NCBI GenBank assembly: GCA_016124585.1
Contig: WGNL01000010.1
Span: forward strand, 248,001-312,000
Length of the DNA stretch: 64,000 bases
Direction of reading: 5' to 3'
Source: Bacteroidota bacterium
GTDB lineage: Bacteria; Bacteroidota; Bacteroidia; Chitinophagales; Saprospiraceae
In this document: in pieces, positions 17,670 through 26,600 of the stretch
Layout of the letters: each line of letters starts with the position of its first letter
How positions within the stretch are numbered: position 1 is the stretch's first letter
Position numbers and translations under genes: made by a program
Notes under the pieces: generated by a model
What the model was told of the DNA's origin: nothing
Database searches by the model: none
Seen by the model: only the letters and a program-made list of their open reading frames with translations

Positions 17670-20561
17670 ATGAAAAAAGCAATTACCCTTCTATCATTTT
17701 TCCTGATGCTCACCATGCTGACGGCACAAGACCATATCATCACGCTGTCGGGCACATCCTTTTCGCCCAACAGCCTCACCATCAACGTAGGTGAAACGGT
17801 GCAATGGAACAATACCGGCGGCACACATAATGTAAACGGCTCCATTGCAACTTATTCCAACAATCCGGAAGGCTTTATGAGTGGCAGTGCTGCACCTGCA
17901 CCTTGGATGTTTTCGCATACTTTCAATACACCGGGTGTTTATCAATACCGCTGTGACCCGCATTTCAGCCTTGGCATGATGGGTACAATTACGGTGGTGG
18001 GTGCTGCTGCGGGTGACGTAGTGATTTCAGAAATCAACTACAACAACCCTGGAACCGACAACTACGAGTTTATCGAATTTTACAACAAAGGCGCAGCTGC
18101 CGTGCAACTGGAAGGTTGGACGATTTCCAGTGCCATCAACTACACCTTTCCTGCCTACACGCTCGATCCAGGTGCATTTGTCGTGGTGTCAAACAATACA
18201 ACGTTGTTTGAGGCTGCATTTGGGTTCGCACCGCTCGGTTGGAACGCTTCCAGCAATGCTTTGAACAATGTCGGAGAAAACATTGTCCTGTCCGATGCGT
18301 CGGGCATGGTAGTCGATTCGGTGCACTATTTGGCTACTGCGCCTTGGCCCACCACTCCGAATGGCGCTGGCCCATCCCTCGTGCTTTGTGACCTGAACAG
18401 CGATAATGACCTCGCCAGCAATTGGGCGGCCGCAGTGACACCCACTGGTGCTTTTGTTGGTGTGGGTGAAATTCGGGCGACACCGGGTGCCGCTCTTCCT
18501 TGCCCGGCTGGACCACAAGTAGGGTATGTCACTTCTAATGTGAATGTGCTCGAAAACAGTGGCGACGTATTTGTCAATGTGTTTATTGCCAATGGCAACG
18601 CAAGTCCTACCACGGTCATTCTTAATGCAGACCTGGCATCGACTGCCACGGGTGATGTTGATTATTCGGCGGCGCTGCCAATTACCCTGATTTTTCCCGG
18701 CGGTGTGGTAGCGGATACTCAAACGGTGACCATCACGGTGAACGATGATGCGGTAATTGAGGGCGATGAAGTCCTGCTTTTGGATATGTCCAGCCCTACG
18801 CTTGGTGCCACGGTGACCAGCAGTGCTTTCCATCTGAACATTGGTGACGATGATGCGCCACTTTCCGGCGCTTTGGTTATCACTGGTGTTTTTGATACCC
18901 AAGTTGAATCGGGTGGTACCTGGGCGAAGGGTTGCGAGTTGAAGGCATTGAGCGATATTCCCGATTTGAGTATTTATTCAGTTGGCTTCGCCAATAATGG
19001 TGGTGGAACGGACGGGGAGGAAGCTATTCTTCCTGCAATTTCTCTTACTGCTGGTGAGTGTGTTTGGGTGGCCAATGACAGTGCCTTGTTCCATAACTTT
19101 TTTGGATTTCCACCTACATTGGCTGATTCTGATGCAGGTATCAATGGTGACGACGCCATTGAGTTATTTGAAAATGGGCAGGTGATTGATGTTTTTGGTG
19201 ACATCACTTACCCAAGCGGTAGCATGCTTGCCTGGAATTACCAAGACGGCTGGGCTTACCGCAAAGACGGCACTGGTCCCGATGGCACTATTTTCACGCT
19301 CAACAACTGGATTTACAGTGGTACGGATGTTTTCGATTTACAAACTTCAAATGCCACAGCCGCTGTCCCATTCCCAGTATGCGATTATTCTCCAGTGGCT
19401 CCGATGACTGCTGAATTAGTGGACGATGACTTTGTAGTTCAATCGGGGGTAGCTGCCAGCCTTGATGTTTTGGCGAATGATATCCTACCTGCTCCAATTA
19501 CTTCATTGACTATAGTAAGTCCTCCAGCGCATGGTACTGCCAATATCAACGGGCTGGTAAATATCTCTTATACTTCTACGGGCGGCTACTGTGGTTCCGA
19601 TTCATTTACTTATGAGGTTTGCGATGCAGGAGGTTGTGATCAAGCCACTGTCAATATCACCGTTGAATGCTATCCATTGCTCAATATCGGAGATGTTACG
19701 ACTGTGACAAATGGTCAACCAGATTCAGTAGGTATTACTTGTGAACTGCACGGTATTGTTTACGGTATTGATTTTCAAGGAGTTAACGGTTCGGGTGTGC
19801 CGCAGGATGCTGTTCAGTTCTACTTGAATGATGGGACGGGAAGCATCAGTGTTTTCAGTGCTCAATCATTTGGCTATACCGTTCAAGAAGGCGATGAAGT
19901 AGCTGTGCGTGGTACCATAATGAATTTCAACTGCTTGACACAGATTGGCGATGTGGACACACTTTTCAAAATTTCTTCGAACAATGCACTGCTACCTCCT
20001 GCCATCACAACCTTTCTGAATGAAAGCCTTGAGTCAGATCTGGTCGAATTCACAAACATGATTTTGGTTGACCCCTCAACTTGGATACCAACGGGAACAG
20101 GTTTCAACGTGATGATAAAAAGTACCATCAACCAAGGGGCAAGCCCAATTTCGATGCGCATTGACAATGATTGTGAGTTGTTCAATATGCCTGCTCCGGT
20201 TGGTGCTTTCCATGCAATTGGTCTTGGTAGCCAATTTGTAAGCGGCGGTGCAGGCGGCTGTGTGGATGGCTATCAGTTTTTGCCACGTTATGCTGCGGAT
20301 ATTATTCTGCTAAATGGCACGAAAGAGTCTCAATTGGAAGGCAAAATCAGCTTTTACCCGAACCCTGTAAACGATGAGCTATTCTTGAAAACGGACATCA
20401 TCATCGACGATGTGATCATGTCGAATGCATTAGGTCAGCAGGTTCTTCAGGTGAAAAGACCTGGCAACCGCATTGATGTTGGTGAATTGCAGGCAGGGCT
20501 TTACCTTATTAGCTTCCGCTCAGGCAGTGAGGTTTTAACCAGCAAATTCATCAAGCAATGA
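17670..20561 (+). CDS. T9SS-sorted cupredoxin / lamin-tail / Calx-beta multidomain protein
   Basis: 963 aa from the ATG at 17670, which opens a clear signal peptide (MKKAITLLSFFLMLTMLTAQ). Residues 22-110 form a plastocyanin-like cupredoxin with type 1 copper ligands H53, C95, H98 and M103 or M104 (GTHNVNG; YRCDPHFSLGMMG). Then come a lamin-tail domain (about 117-225, ISEINYNNPG), a Calx-beta domain (about 286-397), a second lamin-tail-like domain (399-554), a Big/cadherin-like domain (577-670) and an OB-fold region (DUF5689/YhcR-like, 674-880). A T9SS sorting tail ends it (SFYPNPVNDELFL). The cupredoxin could carry electrons or copper at the cell surface. The other domains suggest adhesion or scaffolding. 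Confidence 0.85.
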   Translation: MKKAITLLSFFLMLTMLTAQDHIITLSGTSFSPNSLTINVGETVQWNNTGGTHNVNGSIATYSNNPEGFMSGSAAPAPWMFSHTFNTPGVYQYRCDPHFSLGMMGTITVVGAAAGDVVISEINYNNPGTDNYEFIEFYNKGAAAVQLEGWTISSAINYTFPAYTLDPGAFVVVSNNTTLFEAAFGFAPLGWNASSNALNNVGENIVLSDASGMVVDSVHYLATAPWPTTPNGAGPSLVLCDLNSDNDLASNWAAAVTPTGAFVGVGEIRATPGAALPCPAGPQVGYVTSNVNVLENSGDVFVNVFIANGNASPTTVILNADLASTATGDVDYSAALPITLIFPGGVVADTQTVTITVNDDAVIEGDEVLLLDMSSPTLGATVTSSAFHLNIGDDDAPLSGALVITGVFDTQVESGGTWAKGCELKALSDIPDLSIYSVGFANNGGGTDGEEAILPAISLTAGECVWVANDSALFHNFFGFPPTLADSDAGINGDDAIELFENGQVIDVFGDITYPSGSMLAWNYQDGWAYRKDGTGPDGTIFTLNNWIYSGTDVFDLQTSNATAAVPFPVCDYSPVAPMTAELVDDDFVVQSGVAASLDVLANDILPAPITSLTIVSPPAHGTANINGLVNISYTSTGGYCGSDSFTYEVCDAGGCDQATVNITVECYPLLNIGDVTTVTNGQPDSVGITCELHGIVYGIDFQGVNGSGVPQDAVQFYLNDGTGSISVFSAQSFGYTVQEGDEVAVRGTIMNFNCLTQIGDVDTLFKISSNNALLPPAITTFLNESLESDLVEFTNMILVDPSTWIPTGTGFNVMIKSTINQGASPISMRIDNDCELFNMPAPVGAFHAIGLGSQFVSGGAGGCVDGYQFLPRYAADIILLNGTKESQLEGKISFYPNPVNDELFLKTDIIIDDVIMSNALGQQVLQVKRPGNRIDVGELQAGLYLISFRSGSEVLTSKFIKQ

Positions 20562-20606
20562 TTCAGTATTGCTTTTAGATAAGCCATCTTTAGCAGAAAA
20601 TATGAG

Positions 20607-20641
20607 AAAAGCCCGCTCGGACAAAATCCCAGCGGGCTTTT
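20607..20641. terminator. hairpin terminator 1 of a near-identical pair
   Basis: Arms aaaagcccgct (20607-20617) and agcgggctttt (20631-20641), flanked by A and T runs so it can act on either strand. It lies 45 nt after the stop of the cupredoxin gene. It shares aaaagcccgctcggacaaa with the second hairpin at 20688. Confidence 0.85.
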
Positions 20642-20687
20642 CATATTTTAGATATTCGGTTTCATGGAAAAACAATTTCAACCCCAC

Positions 20688-20726
20688 TAAAAAAGCCCGC
20701 TCGGACAAATCCGGCGGGCTTTTTTA
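20688..20726. terminator. hairpin terminator 2 of a near-identical pair
   Basis: Perfect 13-bp arms taaaaaagcccgc (20688-20700) and gcgggctttttta (20714-20726). Read on the minus strand it is followed by a T run and lies 40 nt past the stop of the RRM gene, so it probably serves that gene while its neighbour serves the cupredoxin gene. Confidence 0.85.
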
Positions 20727-20766
20727 GATACTATAAAGTAGCAGCCTGTGTGGGCTGCTACTAATA

Positions 20767-21423
20767 CTAATATTTGTCTTCGTTGTAGCGATCGTCTTTG
20801 CTACGGTCACTGTAACGGTCATTTCTGTCACTGTAACGATCGTTGCGGTCATTTCTATCGCTGTAACGATCATTGCGGTCGTTGCCATAACGGTCGCCGC
20901 CGCGGTCATTGCCATAGCGATCGCCGCCACGGTCGTAGCCGCCACCGCCGCCGCCACGGTAACCACCGCCACCGCCACGGTCGTAGCCGCCACCGCCGCC
21001 GCCACGGTAACCACCGCCACCGCCGCCGTAGCCACCACCACGACTTCCGCCGCCGCCGCCGTAGCCGCCGCCACGACTTCCGCCGCCGCTATAACCACCG
21101 CCGCCGCCACTAGTGCGTGGGCGATAGCCACCTTCGCGTCCACCGCTACCATCGCCATAGGCGCTGCGTTGCGGGCGGTCTTCCCTAGGGGTAGCTTCTT
21201 TTACAAAAATTGGTCTTCCGTCAATCTCGCTCTCGTTTAGCGCTTCAATGGCTGCTCTAGCCTCGTCATCATTGGGCATCTCGACGAAGGCAAATCCTTT
21301 TGACTTACCAGTAAAATGGTCTGTAATAACCTTGGAAGAAGAAACTTCACCGAACTTTTCAAATGCGGCTTGCAAATCTTCGCTGGTCGTGTTGAAATCC
21401 AGCTTTGCTACAAAAATGTTCAT
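20767..21423 (-). CDS. RRM-domain RNA-binding protein with long Gly/Arg-rich and RNDRYSD-repeat tail
   Basis: 218 aa. Residues 1-80 are one RNA recognition motif with RNP2 IFVAKL (3-8) and RNP1 KGFAFVEM (42-49), as in the small glycine-rich RNA-binding proteins of cyanobacteria and Bacteroidota. Those usually have short tails. Here about 120 residues follow: a Gly-rich RGG/GGGGYRGG region and then RGGDRYGND and NDRYSDR repeats, low complexity and rich in G, R, Y, D and N. Such composition favours RNA binding and, by analogy with eukaryotic RGG proteins, condensation. The leader is long (up to about 150 nt), which would allow post-transcriptional control. Confidence 0.85.
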   Translation of the reverse strand: MNIFVAKLDFNTTSEDLQAAFEKFGEVSSSKVITDHFTGKSKGFAFVEMPNDDEARAAIEALNESEIDGRPIFVKEATPREDRPQRSAYGDGSGGREGGYRPRTSGGGGGYSGGGSRGGGYGGGGGSRGGGYGGGGGGYRGGGGGGYDRGGGGGYRGGGGGGYDRGGDRYGNDRGGDRYGNDRNDRYSDRNDRNDRYSDRNDRYSDRSKDDRYNEDKY

Positions 21424-21580
21424 AACAAGAAAAAAAATTAAAAATGATGAATAAAAAAATTGGTTTAGAAAATCAGTCTGTGATGCGTAGCAAGCCTTTC
21501 GTGCAAGTCAGTTTTGATAAAATGGTCAAAATACCTCTAGAACCTTGGGTTGCCAAACAAGCGACCTTTTGCCGCCGGGG

Positions 21581-21588
21581 CAAAAATA
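21581..21588 (-). promoter_or_regulatory. candidate -7 promoter element (TATTTTTG) for the RRM gene
   Basis: TATTTTTG on the minus strand matches TAnnTTTG. It would give a 5' leader of about 150 nt before the RRM start at 21423. The -33 element is not clear. Confidence 0.35.
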
Positions 21589-21706
21589 AGTGAAGATTTA
21601 TTTCAATGCTGATTTTTTTGTTTTAAACAAAATAATTACAAGTTTCTCCTCAAATTTTTTATCATTCATTTTTTTTTGACCATAAAACACGGTTAGAGTT
21701 TTTTGC

Positions 21707-21714
21707 TACCTTTG
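21707..21714 (+). promoter_or_regulatory. -7 promoter element (TACCTTTG) for the SRP RNA gene
   Basis: TACCTTTG matches TAnnTTTG and ends 4 nt before the 5' helix of the small SRP RNA, placing the transcription start at about 21719-21721. A TTTG lies 28 nt upstream, farther than the usual -33 spacing. Confidence 0.6.
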
Positions 21715-21718
21715 CAGC

Positions 21719-21811
21719 GGCAAGCGCCGTACGACCAGCTCCGGTCGAACTCCCCCAGGGTGGAAACGCAGCAAGGGTAGATTGTTGAGCGGTGCGATAT
21801 GGTTGCTTGCC
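21719..21811 (+). ncRNA. ffs: small signal recognition particle RNA (4.5S type)
   Basis: The conserved domain IV hairpin is present: a left strand ending CCCCCAGG, a GGAA tetraloop closed by GU/AC pairs (ggGTGGAAACg), and the right strand GCAGCAAGGG containing the symmetric-loop GCAGCA that binds Ffh. The ends pair as ggcaagc (21719-21725) with gcttgcc (21805-21811), giving a rod of about 93 nt. With Ffh it targets nascent inner-membrane and exported proteins to FtsY and the Sec translocon. A TACCTTTG promoter precedes it and a strong hairpin follows. Confidence 0.88.
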
Positions 21812-21823
21812 ATCTTTTATTTT

Positions 21824-21857
21824 ACGAGGGGTCGTCCCAAGCGGGACGACCCCTCGT
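21824..21857. terminator. strong 15-bp hairpin after ffs
   Basis: Arms acgaggggtcgtccc (21824-21838) and gggacgacccctcgt (21843-21857) with a 4-nt loop, followed by gcatttt. It lies 12 nt after the SRP RNA helix and 16 nt before the stop of the convergent T9SS gene, so it may terminate both. Confidence 0.75.
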
Positions 21858-21873
21858 GCATTTTGGGAAGTCC

Positions 21874-23538
21874 TTACCGAAGGATGGCTATTTTGCCTGA
21901 ATAAATTTTGCCTTCCTGTTTGACCAATCTCCAGAGGTACATGCCATTCGGAATGTCTGAAACCGACAATTCTGCATCGCTCTGGCCATTTTCCACCAAA
22001 ATTGATTTCAAGACTCGCCCTTGTACATCCAAAATTTGGAATTGGGCAGTGCCGTGTACTCCCTCCATTTGAAGTTGAACGAAATCTTGAGCAGGGTTTG
22101 GCCAAATTTTGATAGTTGGTACGGTCAAACCTCCTTCCTTCGTATCGGTCAAGACTTGGATGCAGGCTTTGTCATTGGTTCTGTCCGTCTCGATTTTTTT
22201 GTCGGGACTGGAAGTCCAGATGCAGATGTTTTCGCTGGGGCTGTAGCCTGTCGTGTTTTTGTGCCAAACAGTTATGTCACCGAAATATAGCTCCTTGGTG
22301 TCGCCTGGAGCGAGATTTAGGTTTGAAAAATGACGCTTATAATTTTGATATTCAATCCAGCAATCCTCCCAGCTTAATGCAAAGTCCCCGAAATCTAAAT
22401 TTAAGTTCATGTCATTCACAACTGTGTTACCAAAATTTTTTACCGACACATAAATGTCCTCATAAGTTAACTTATAAAATTCATAAGGCATTTCGGTAAA
22501 AACAATACCTGATGGATTGCTTATGCTGAATGCACCAATATCTTTAGTTTCAGAAAGAGTAGGCCCATTTAAAGGGATTTTTTTAATCACAGGCTGAGCA
22601 ACGACATTAGCCCAAGGTTGGGAGCCGTAAAACGTTTGACCACTCACGACTAACCTATCATTTTCAAGTATAATCTGTTGTGCTGAGAATCTAGCATCAA
22701 ACTCAAACATACTCAAGCTATCTAGGTCTTCAGAGTAGATAAATGCCGAATTTGAAGTTGTAAGTATTGCAACTTTATCTCCATTTGCATCAAAATCTTC
22801 AATATAAACTCCTTGCGTAAGGGCCAAAGCATTTATCAGTTCTAAATTAGATGATAAAAGATATAATGAATCGTCGGAGCTGCATAATATATTTCCTTGT
22901 GGAGTTACCTTTATTTTATCAAATTTGTAAGGATATATGCTCAATAAGTTACCGCTTGAATCATATAAAACAGTTGAAGAATACTCATTATAAACTAGAA
23001 TACTGTCACCACTTAATAGTGCATAATCATTGCCTGGTCCAAATGTGCCTGATTTTTCCCAAATATCATTTCCAAATTTGTCCACTTTTTTCAGGACATC
23101 CCAATACCCTGAATAAATAATATCGCCATTGCTCAGAACCACAGCGTTATACCATTCACCTTCAGGCTTGTTAAAAGTAGGGTCTAAATTATAGTTTCTG
23201 TCAAGTTTCCAAAATCCATAAGATAACACGTCACAACCCCAAACCCCGAATGCGAGGAAAGAGGAGTCAGGCAACTCTATTAAGTGCTCAATATCAGCAA
23301 GATGAAATAATTCTGATTTAATGAAACTCCCTGAACTATCAAGAACACCTATAAAAGGCCAATGGCGATATTCTATTTCCTTCGCAATACCGCATATAAC
23401 ATAATCACTTGGCTTCGTCTTTATTAATTTAGTAGGAGATGCGCTAAACCCAATATCCCCCACCCACTCAAACTGCGAGAAAACAGCTCTGGCCATGAAC
23501 TGGCACACAAACAATAAAAAGAGGCATTTTTTCATCAT
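21874..23538 (-). CDS. T9SS-sorted secreted protein, AT-rich gene
   Basis: 554 aa from the first of two adjacent Met codons (23538 or 23535) that open a signal peptide ending at AVFSQ; the frame upstream of these lacks any signal-like sequence. The body has recurring beta-strand segments with ILSGDSILVYNEYSS-type blades, probably a beta-propeller. A FN3-like or CARDB-like stretch follows (YEDIYVSVKNFGNTVVNDMNL), then a type A T9SS tail (KIWPNPAQDFVQLQM ... GMYLWRLV). Codon use and base composition are visibly AT-richer than the neighbours, especially at 22750-23100. No enzymatic motif seen. Confidence 0.8.
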   Translation of the reverse strand: MMKKCLFLLFVCQFMARAVFSQFEWVGDIGFSASPTKLIKTKPSDYVICGIAKEIEYRHWPFIGVLDSSGSFIKSELFHLADIEHLIELPDSSFLAFGVWGCDVLSYGFWKLDRNYNLDPTFNKPEGEWYNAVVLSNGDIIYSGYWDVLKKVDKFGNDIWEKSGTFGPGNDYALLSGDSILVYNEYSSTVLYDSSGNLLSIYPYKFDKIKVTPQGNILCSSDDSLYLLSSNLELINALALTQGVYIEDFDANGDKVAILTTSNSAFIYSEDLDSLSMFEFDARFSAQQIILENDRLVVSGQTFYGSQPWANVVAQPVIKKIPLNGPTLSETKDIGAFSISNPSGIVFTEMPYEFYKLTYEDIYVSVKNFGNTVVNDMNLNLDFGDFALSWEDCWIEYQNYKRHFSNLNLAPGDTKELYFGDITVWHKNTTGYSPSENICIWTSSPDKKIETDRTNDKACIQVLTDTKEGGLTVPTIKIWPNPAQDFVQLQMEGVHGTAQFQILDVQGRVLKSILVENGQSDAELSVSDIPNGMYLWRLVKQEGKIYSGKIAILR

Positions 23539-23641
23539 CGTAAATTTAGTGGTGAAACAATTTTCACAATGTACGGGATGATTTTGAACAAGCAATACGA
23601 ATGGCGCTTCATGTCCATCATTTGCGAGATGAACAACAAAA

Positions 23642-23673
23642 AACGGCGGCAGAACCCTAATTCTGCCGCCGTT
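23642..23673 (-). terminator. intrinsic terminator after the tricorn-type protease gene
   Basis: Perfect 13-bp arms aacggcggcagaa (23642-23654) and ttctgccgccgtt (23661-23673). On the minus strand the stem is followed by a TTTTTT run, and it lies 24 nt past the protease stop. Confidence 0.85.
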
Positions 23674-23696
23674 CCTTGAAACTATTTTGAATTAAA

Positions 23697-26600
23697 TCAA
23701 GGCTTCAACACCTCCTTCAGCGCCTTAACCGCCGCCTCCAATTGCTGGTCACGGCCCTTGCTCACCTCGCCCGGCTCGTTGGGGGCTTTCACGTCCGGCT
23801 CCAGTTCCTGGTTTTCAAGGTACTTGCCATCGCTACCGACCATGCCCACTTGCGGGATACCGAAGACGATGCCGTTCTGCAAGCCTTCCCACCAGACCGC
23901 TGTGCCAGTACCGGGCACGGGCATACCGATCAGTTTGCCGATGCCGAGCGCCCGGTAAGTGTACGGGAACATGTGCGCATCGGAGTAGTTGCTTTCGCTC
24001 ATCACCACAGCGCTGGGGCGGTGCCACTTGAACTGCGGCTCGTTGCCGAGGTTTTGGCCACGGGGCATGAAGGTCATGTACTCCTTGCCGCTGAGAAAGG
24101 TGGCGAGGTCGTCGTGGAGCCAGCCACCGCCATTGAAACGGGTGTCCACCACGAGGGCTTCCTTGCCCGCATTTTTACCCAAAGCATCTTCGTAAACGGT
24201 GCGGTAACTCTGGTCATTCATGCCCCGGACATGTACGTAACCGATTTTGCCACCGCTGAGGCTGTCCACCAAAAAGCGGCAACGTTCCACCCAGCGCTGG
24301 TAGCGCAGTTCGCCCTCCTCGCCCAGGCTGATGGGTTTCACCACTTCGTCCCAGCGTTTTTTTGAACTTGGGTCGTAGAGGGAAAGCAGGGTATTCTTGC
24401 CTGACTTGCGGTTCAGGAGGCTCTGGTAGTTGGTAATTGCGGTGATTTCGTTACCGTCTATCTTCTCAATCACCACGCCCGCCTTGATTTTCGAATCGCT
24501 TTTCACCACGGGGCTTTTCTCCATCACCTCCTCAATTTTGAGGCCAGTGCCCGTGTAGTTTTGGTCGTAAAAAAGGCCGAGCGCTGCCGTCTGGTCAGCG
24601 TTTTCTGGGTGCGGACGGTAGCGGGCGCCCGTGTGCGAAGCGTTCAATTCACCGAGCAGTTCGCTGAGCATATTGGCGAAATCGTAGTTGTTGTTGATGT
24701 ACGGCAGAAAGCGCTCGTATTCTTTTTTGTAAAAATCCCATTTCGTGCCTTGCAGGTCCACCTTGTAGAATTTCTTCTGAACTTGCCGCCAGGCGTGCTC
24801 GAACAGGTATTGGCGCTCCACGGCTTCATTCAGCACCATCTCACCACCGACGCCCACGCCTTCCCTTTTTCCACCCTCAATTTCTATCTTCGAAATGCCG
24901 CCATCGGCGAGGATGAACAGGTTTTTGCCCTCCTTGTCCATGATGATGCCGCCGACGTTTTCAGCGCCGAGCTTGGCCAAAATCTTGGTGTCCTTCGTGC
25001 GGATTTCCGTCTGCCAGAGGTCGAAGCCCTTCTCGAATTTTGCGAGGTAAAACAGTTTTTCACCATCCTTTGAAAGCTGCGCATCTGCTAAGTCGGAGGA
25101 GTGGATGGTCAGGCGCACCTTGCGGTCTTCGATGCCGTTCAATTCAAATTTCAGCGGCTCAACGGGCTTTTCTTTTTCATCTTTTTTCTTTTCGTCTTCC
25201 TTTTTTTCCTCTTCTTTTTTCTCTTTGTCCTTGTCCTCATCTTCTTTTTTGAGGTCAAAATCCTCCTTGTTCAATTTGAATTTATCAAATGTTTCCTGCG
25301 TAAAAAACATGGCATAAACATCCGCTTGGCCGCCCCAACTGGCGTCGTTTTTCATGCCGTCCCGGTCACTAAAGAAAGTCATGGCCTTGCCGTCCATCGC
25401 CCAACGGGGCTGGGCACTGCCGTAACCGCTTTTTGTCAAATTGAAAATCTCCTTGCCACCGTCGGCGCTCACGAGGCCCGCCTGCCCAATCCACTGCTTG
25501 TCCTGCAGGAATTCCACCAAAAACCATTTTCCATCGGGTGACCACTGGTAGTGCTGGTCGCCGTCGGAGTAGCTGTAGTTTTTGTCGCCGGGCATGATGG
25601 TGCGGACGGCCTTACTGGCCAAATTAACCACCTTGAGTGTGGTTCGCTCTTCGAGGTAGGCAACCTCCTTGCCGTCTGGCGAAAACTCCGGCTGAAACTC
25701 CTCGGCAGCTGTAGCAATCACGGGCGTTTCCTTCAAAATCGTGCTGCTGAAAAAATACTTTTCCTCTGGCCTCGTCAGCGAGGTTTGATAGACATTCCAA
25801 CTGCCATCCCGCTCACCAGCGTAGAGGATGGAGCGGCCATCGGGGCTGAAACTGATGGAGCGTTCCTGCTCCGGCGTATCTGTTATGCGGCGGGTCGTGC
25901 CTTCTTTCACCGAAGCGGCAAACACCTCGCCCCGAAAGACGAAAGCGACTTCCTTGCCATTGGGCGAGAGCGCCATTTCGGAAATATCACCTTTTACGGG
26001 TAGGATTTTTTCTGGGTTGTAACGGCCATCGTTCACCACGTTCACGGTCAGTTTTTTGGGCTGGCCGCCTTCCCGCATGGTGTAAAGCTCGCCGTTGTAA
26101 CTGAAGCAGAGCAGGCCGTCCTTGCTCATGCTCAGGTAGCGGACGGGGTGGGTATCGAGTTGGCTGACCTGCTTCTCGTTGCCGCCGTTCAAGTCCATTT
26201 TCCAGATATTGAACGAACCGCTTTTTTCACTCAAAAAATAGATGTCTTGCTGGTTTTGGGCAAAAACGGGGCTGCGGTCTTCGCCTTCAAAACTGCTCAG
26301 TTGGGTGTACTTTTTTGATTTCAAATCGTATTTCCACACGTCCCTCGTAACGCTGGAAGTGTGGTGCTTGCGGAATTCATCCTCGTAGCCCTTCCGGTCG
26401 TGGAAGACCAGCACCGAGCCGTCGGCGTTGAAATGGGCATCCTCGGCGGGTGTTGTGATGATTTGCCGAGGCATGCCGCCTGTCACGGGGATGCTGTAAA
26501 GTTCGGGCAGCACGCCGCTGGGGTACTGCTGGTTGGCGGCATCATCCCCTTGGCTGGAGGTGTAGATGACCGACTTGTTGTCAGCCGTGAAATCGCTGGG

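Noticed and set aside
20724-21158. Ala/Val-rich minus frame and His/Arg-rich plus frame over the RRM tail
   Set aside because: Other frames of the repetitive Gly-rich coding region; the repeated composition is a by-product of the GGN codons.
21662-22105. 147-codon minus frame over the SRP RNA and T9SS gene end
   Set aside because: Overlaps the ffs structure and the correct frame of the T9SS cargo gene.
25101-25541. Phe-rich plus frame resembling a membrane segment
   Set aside because: It is the complement of the Lys/Glu-rich insert of the tricorn-type protease.
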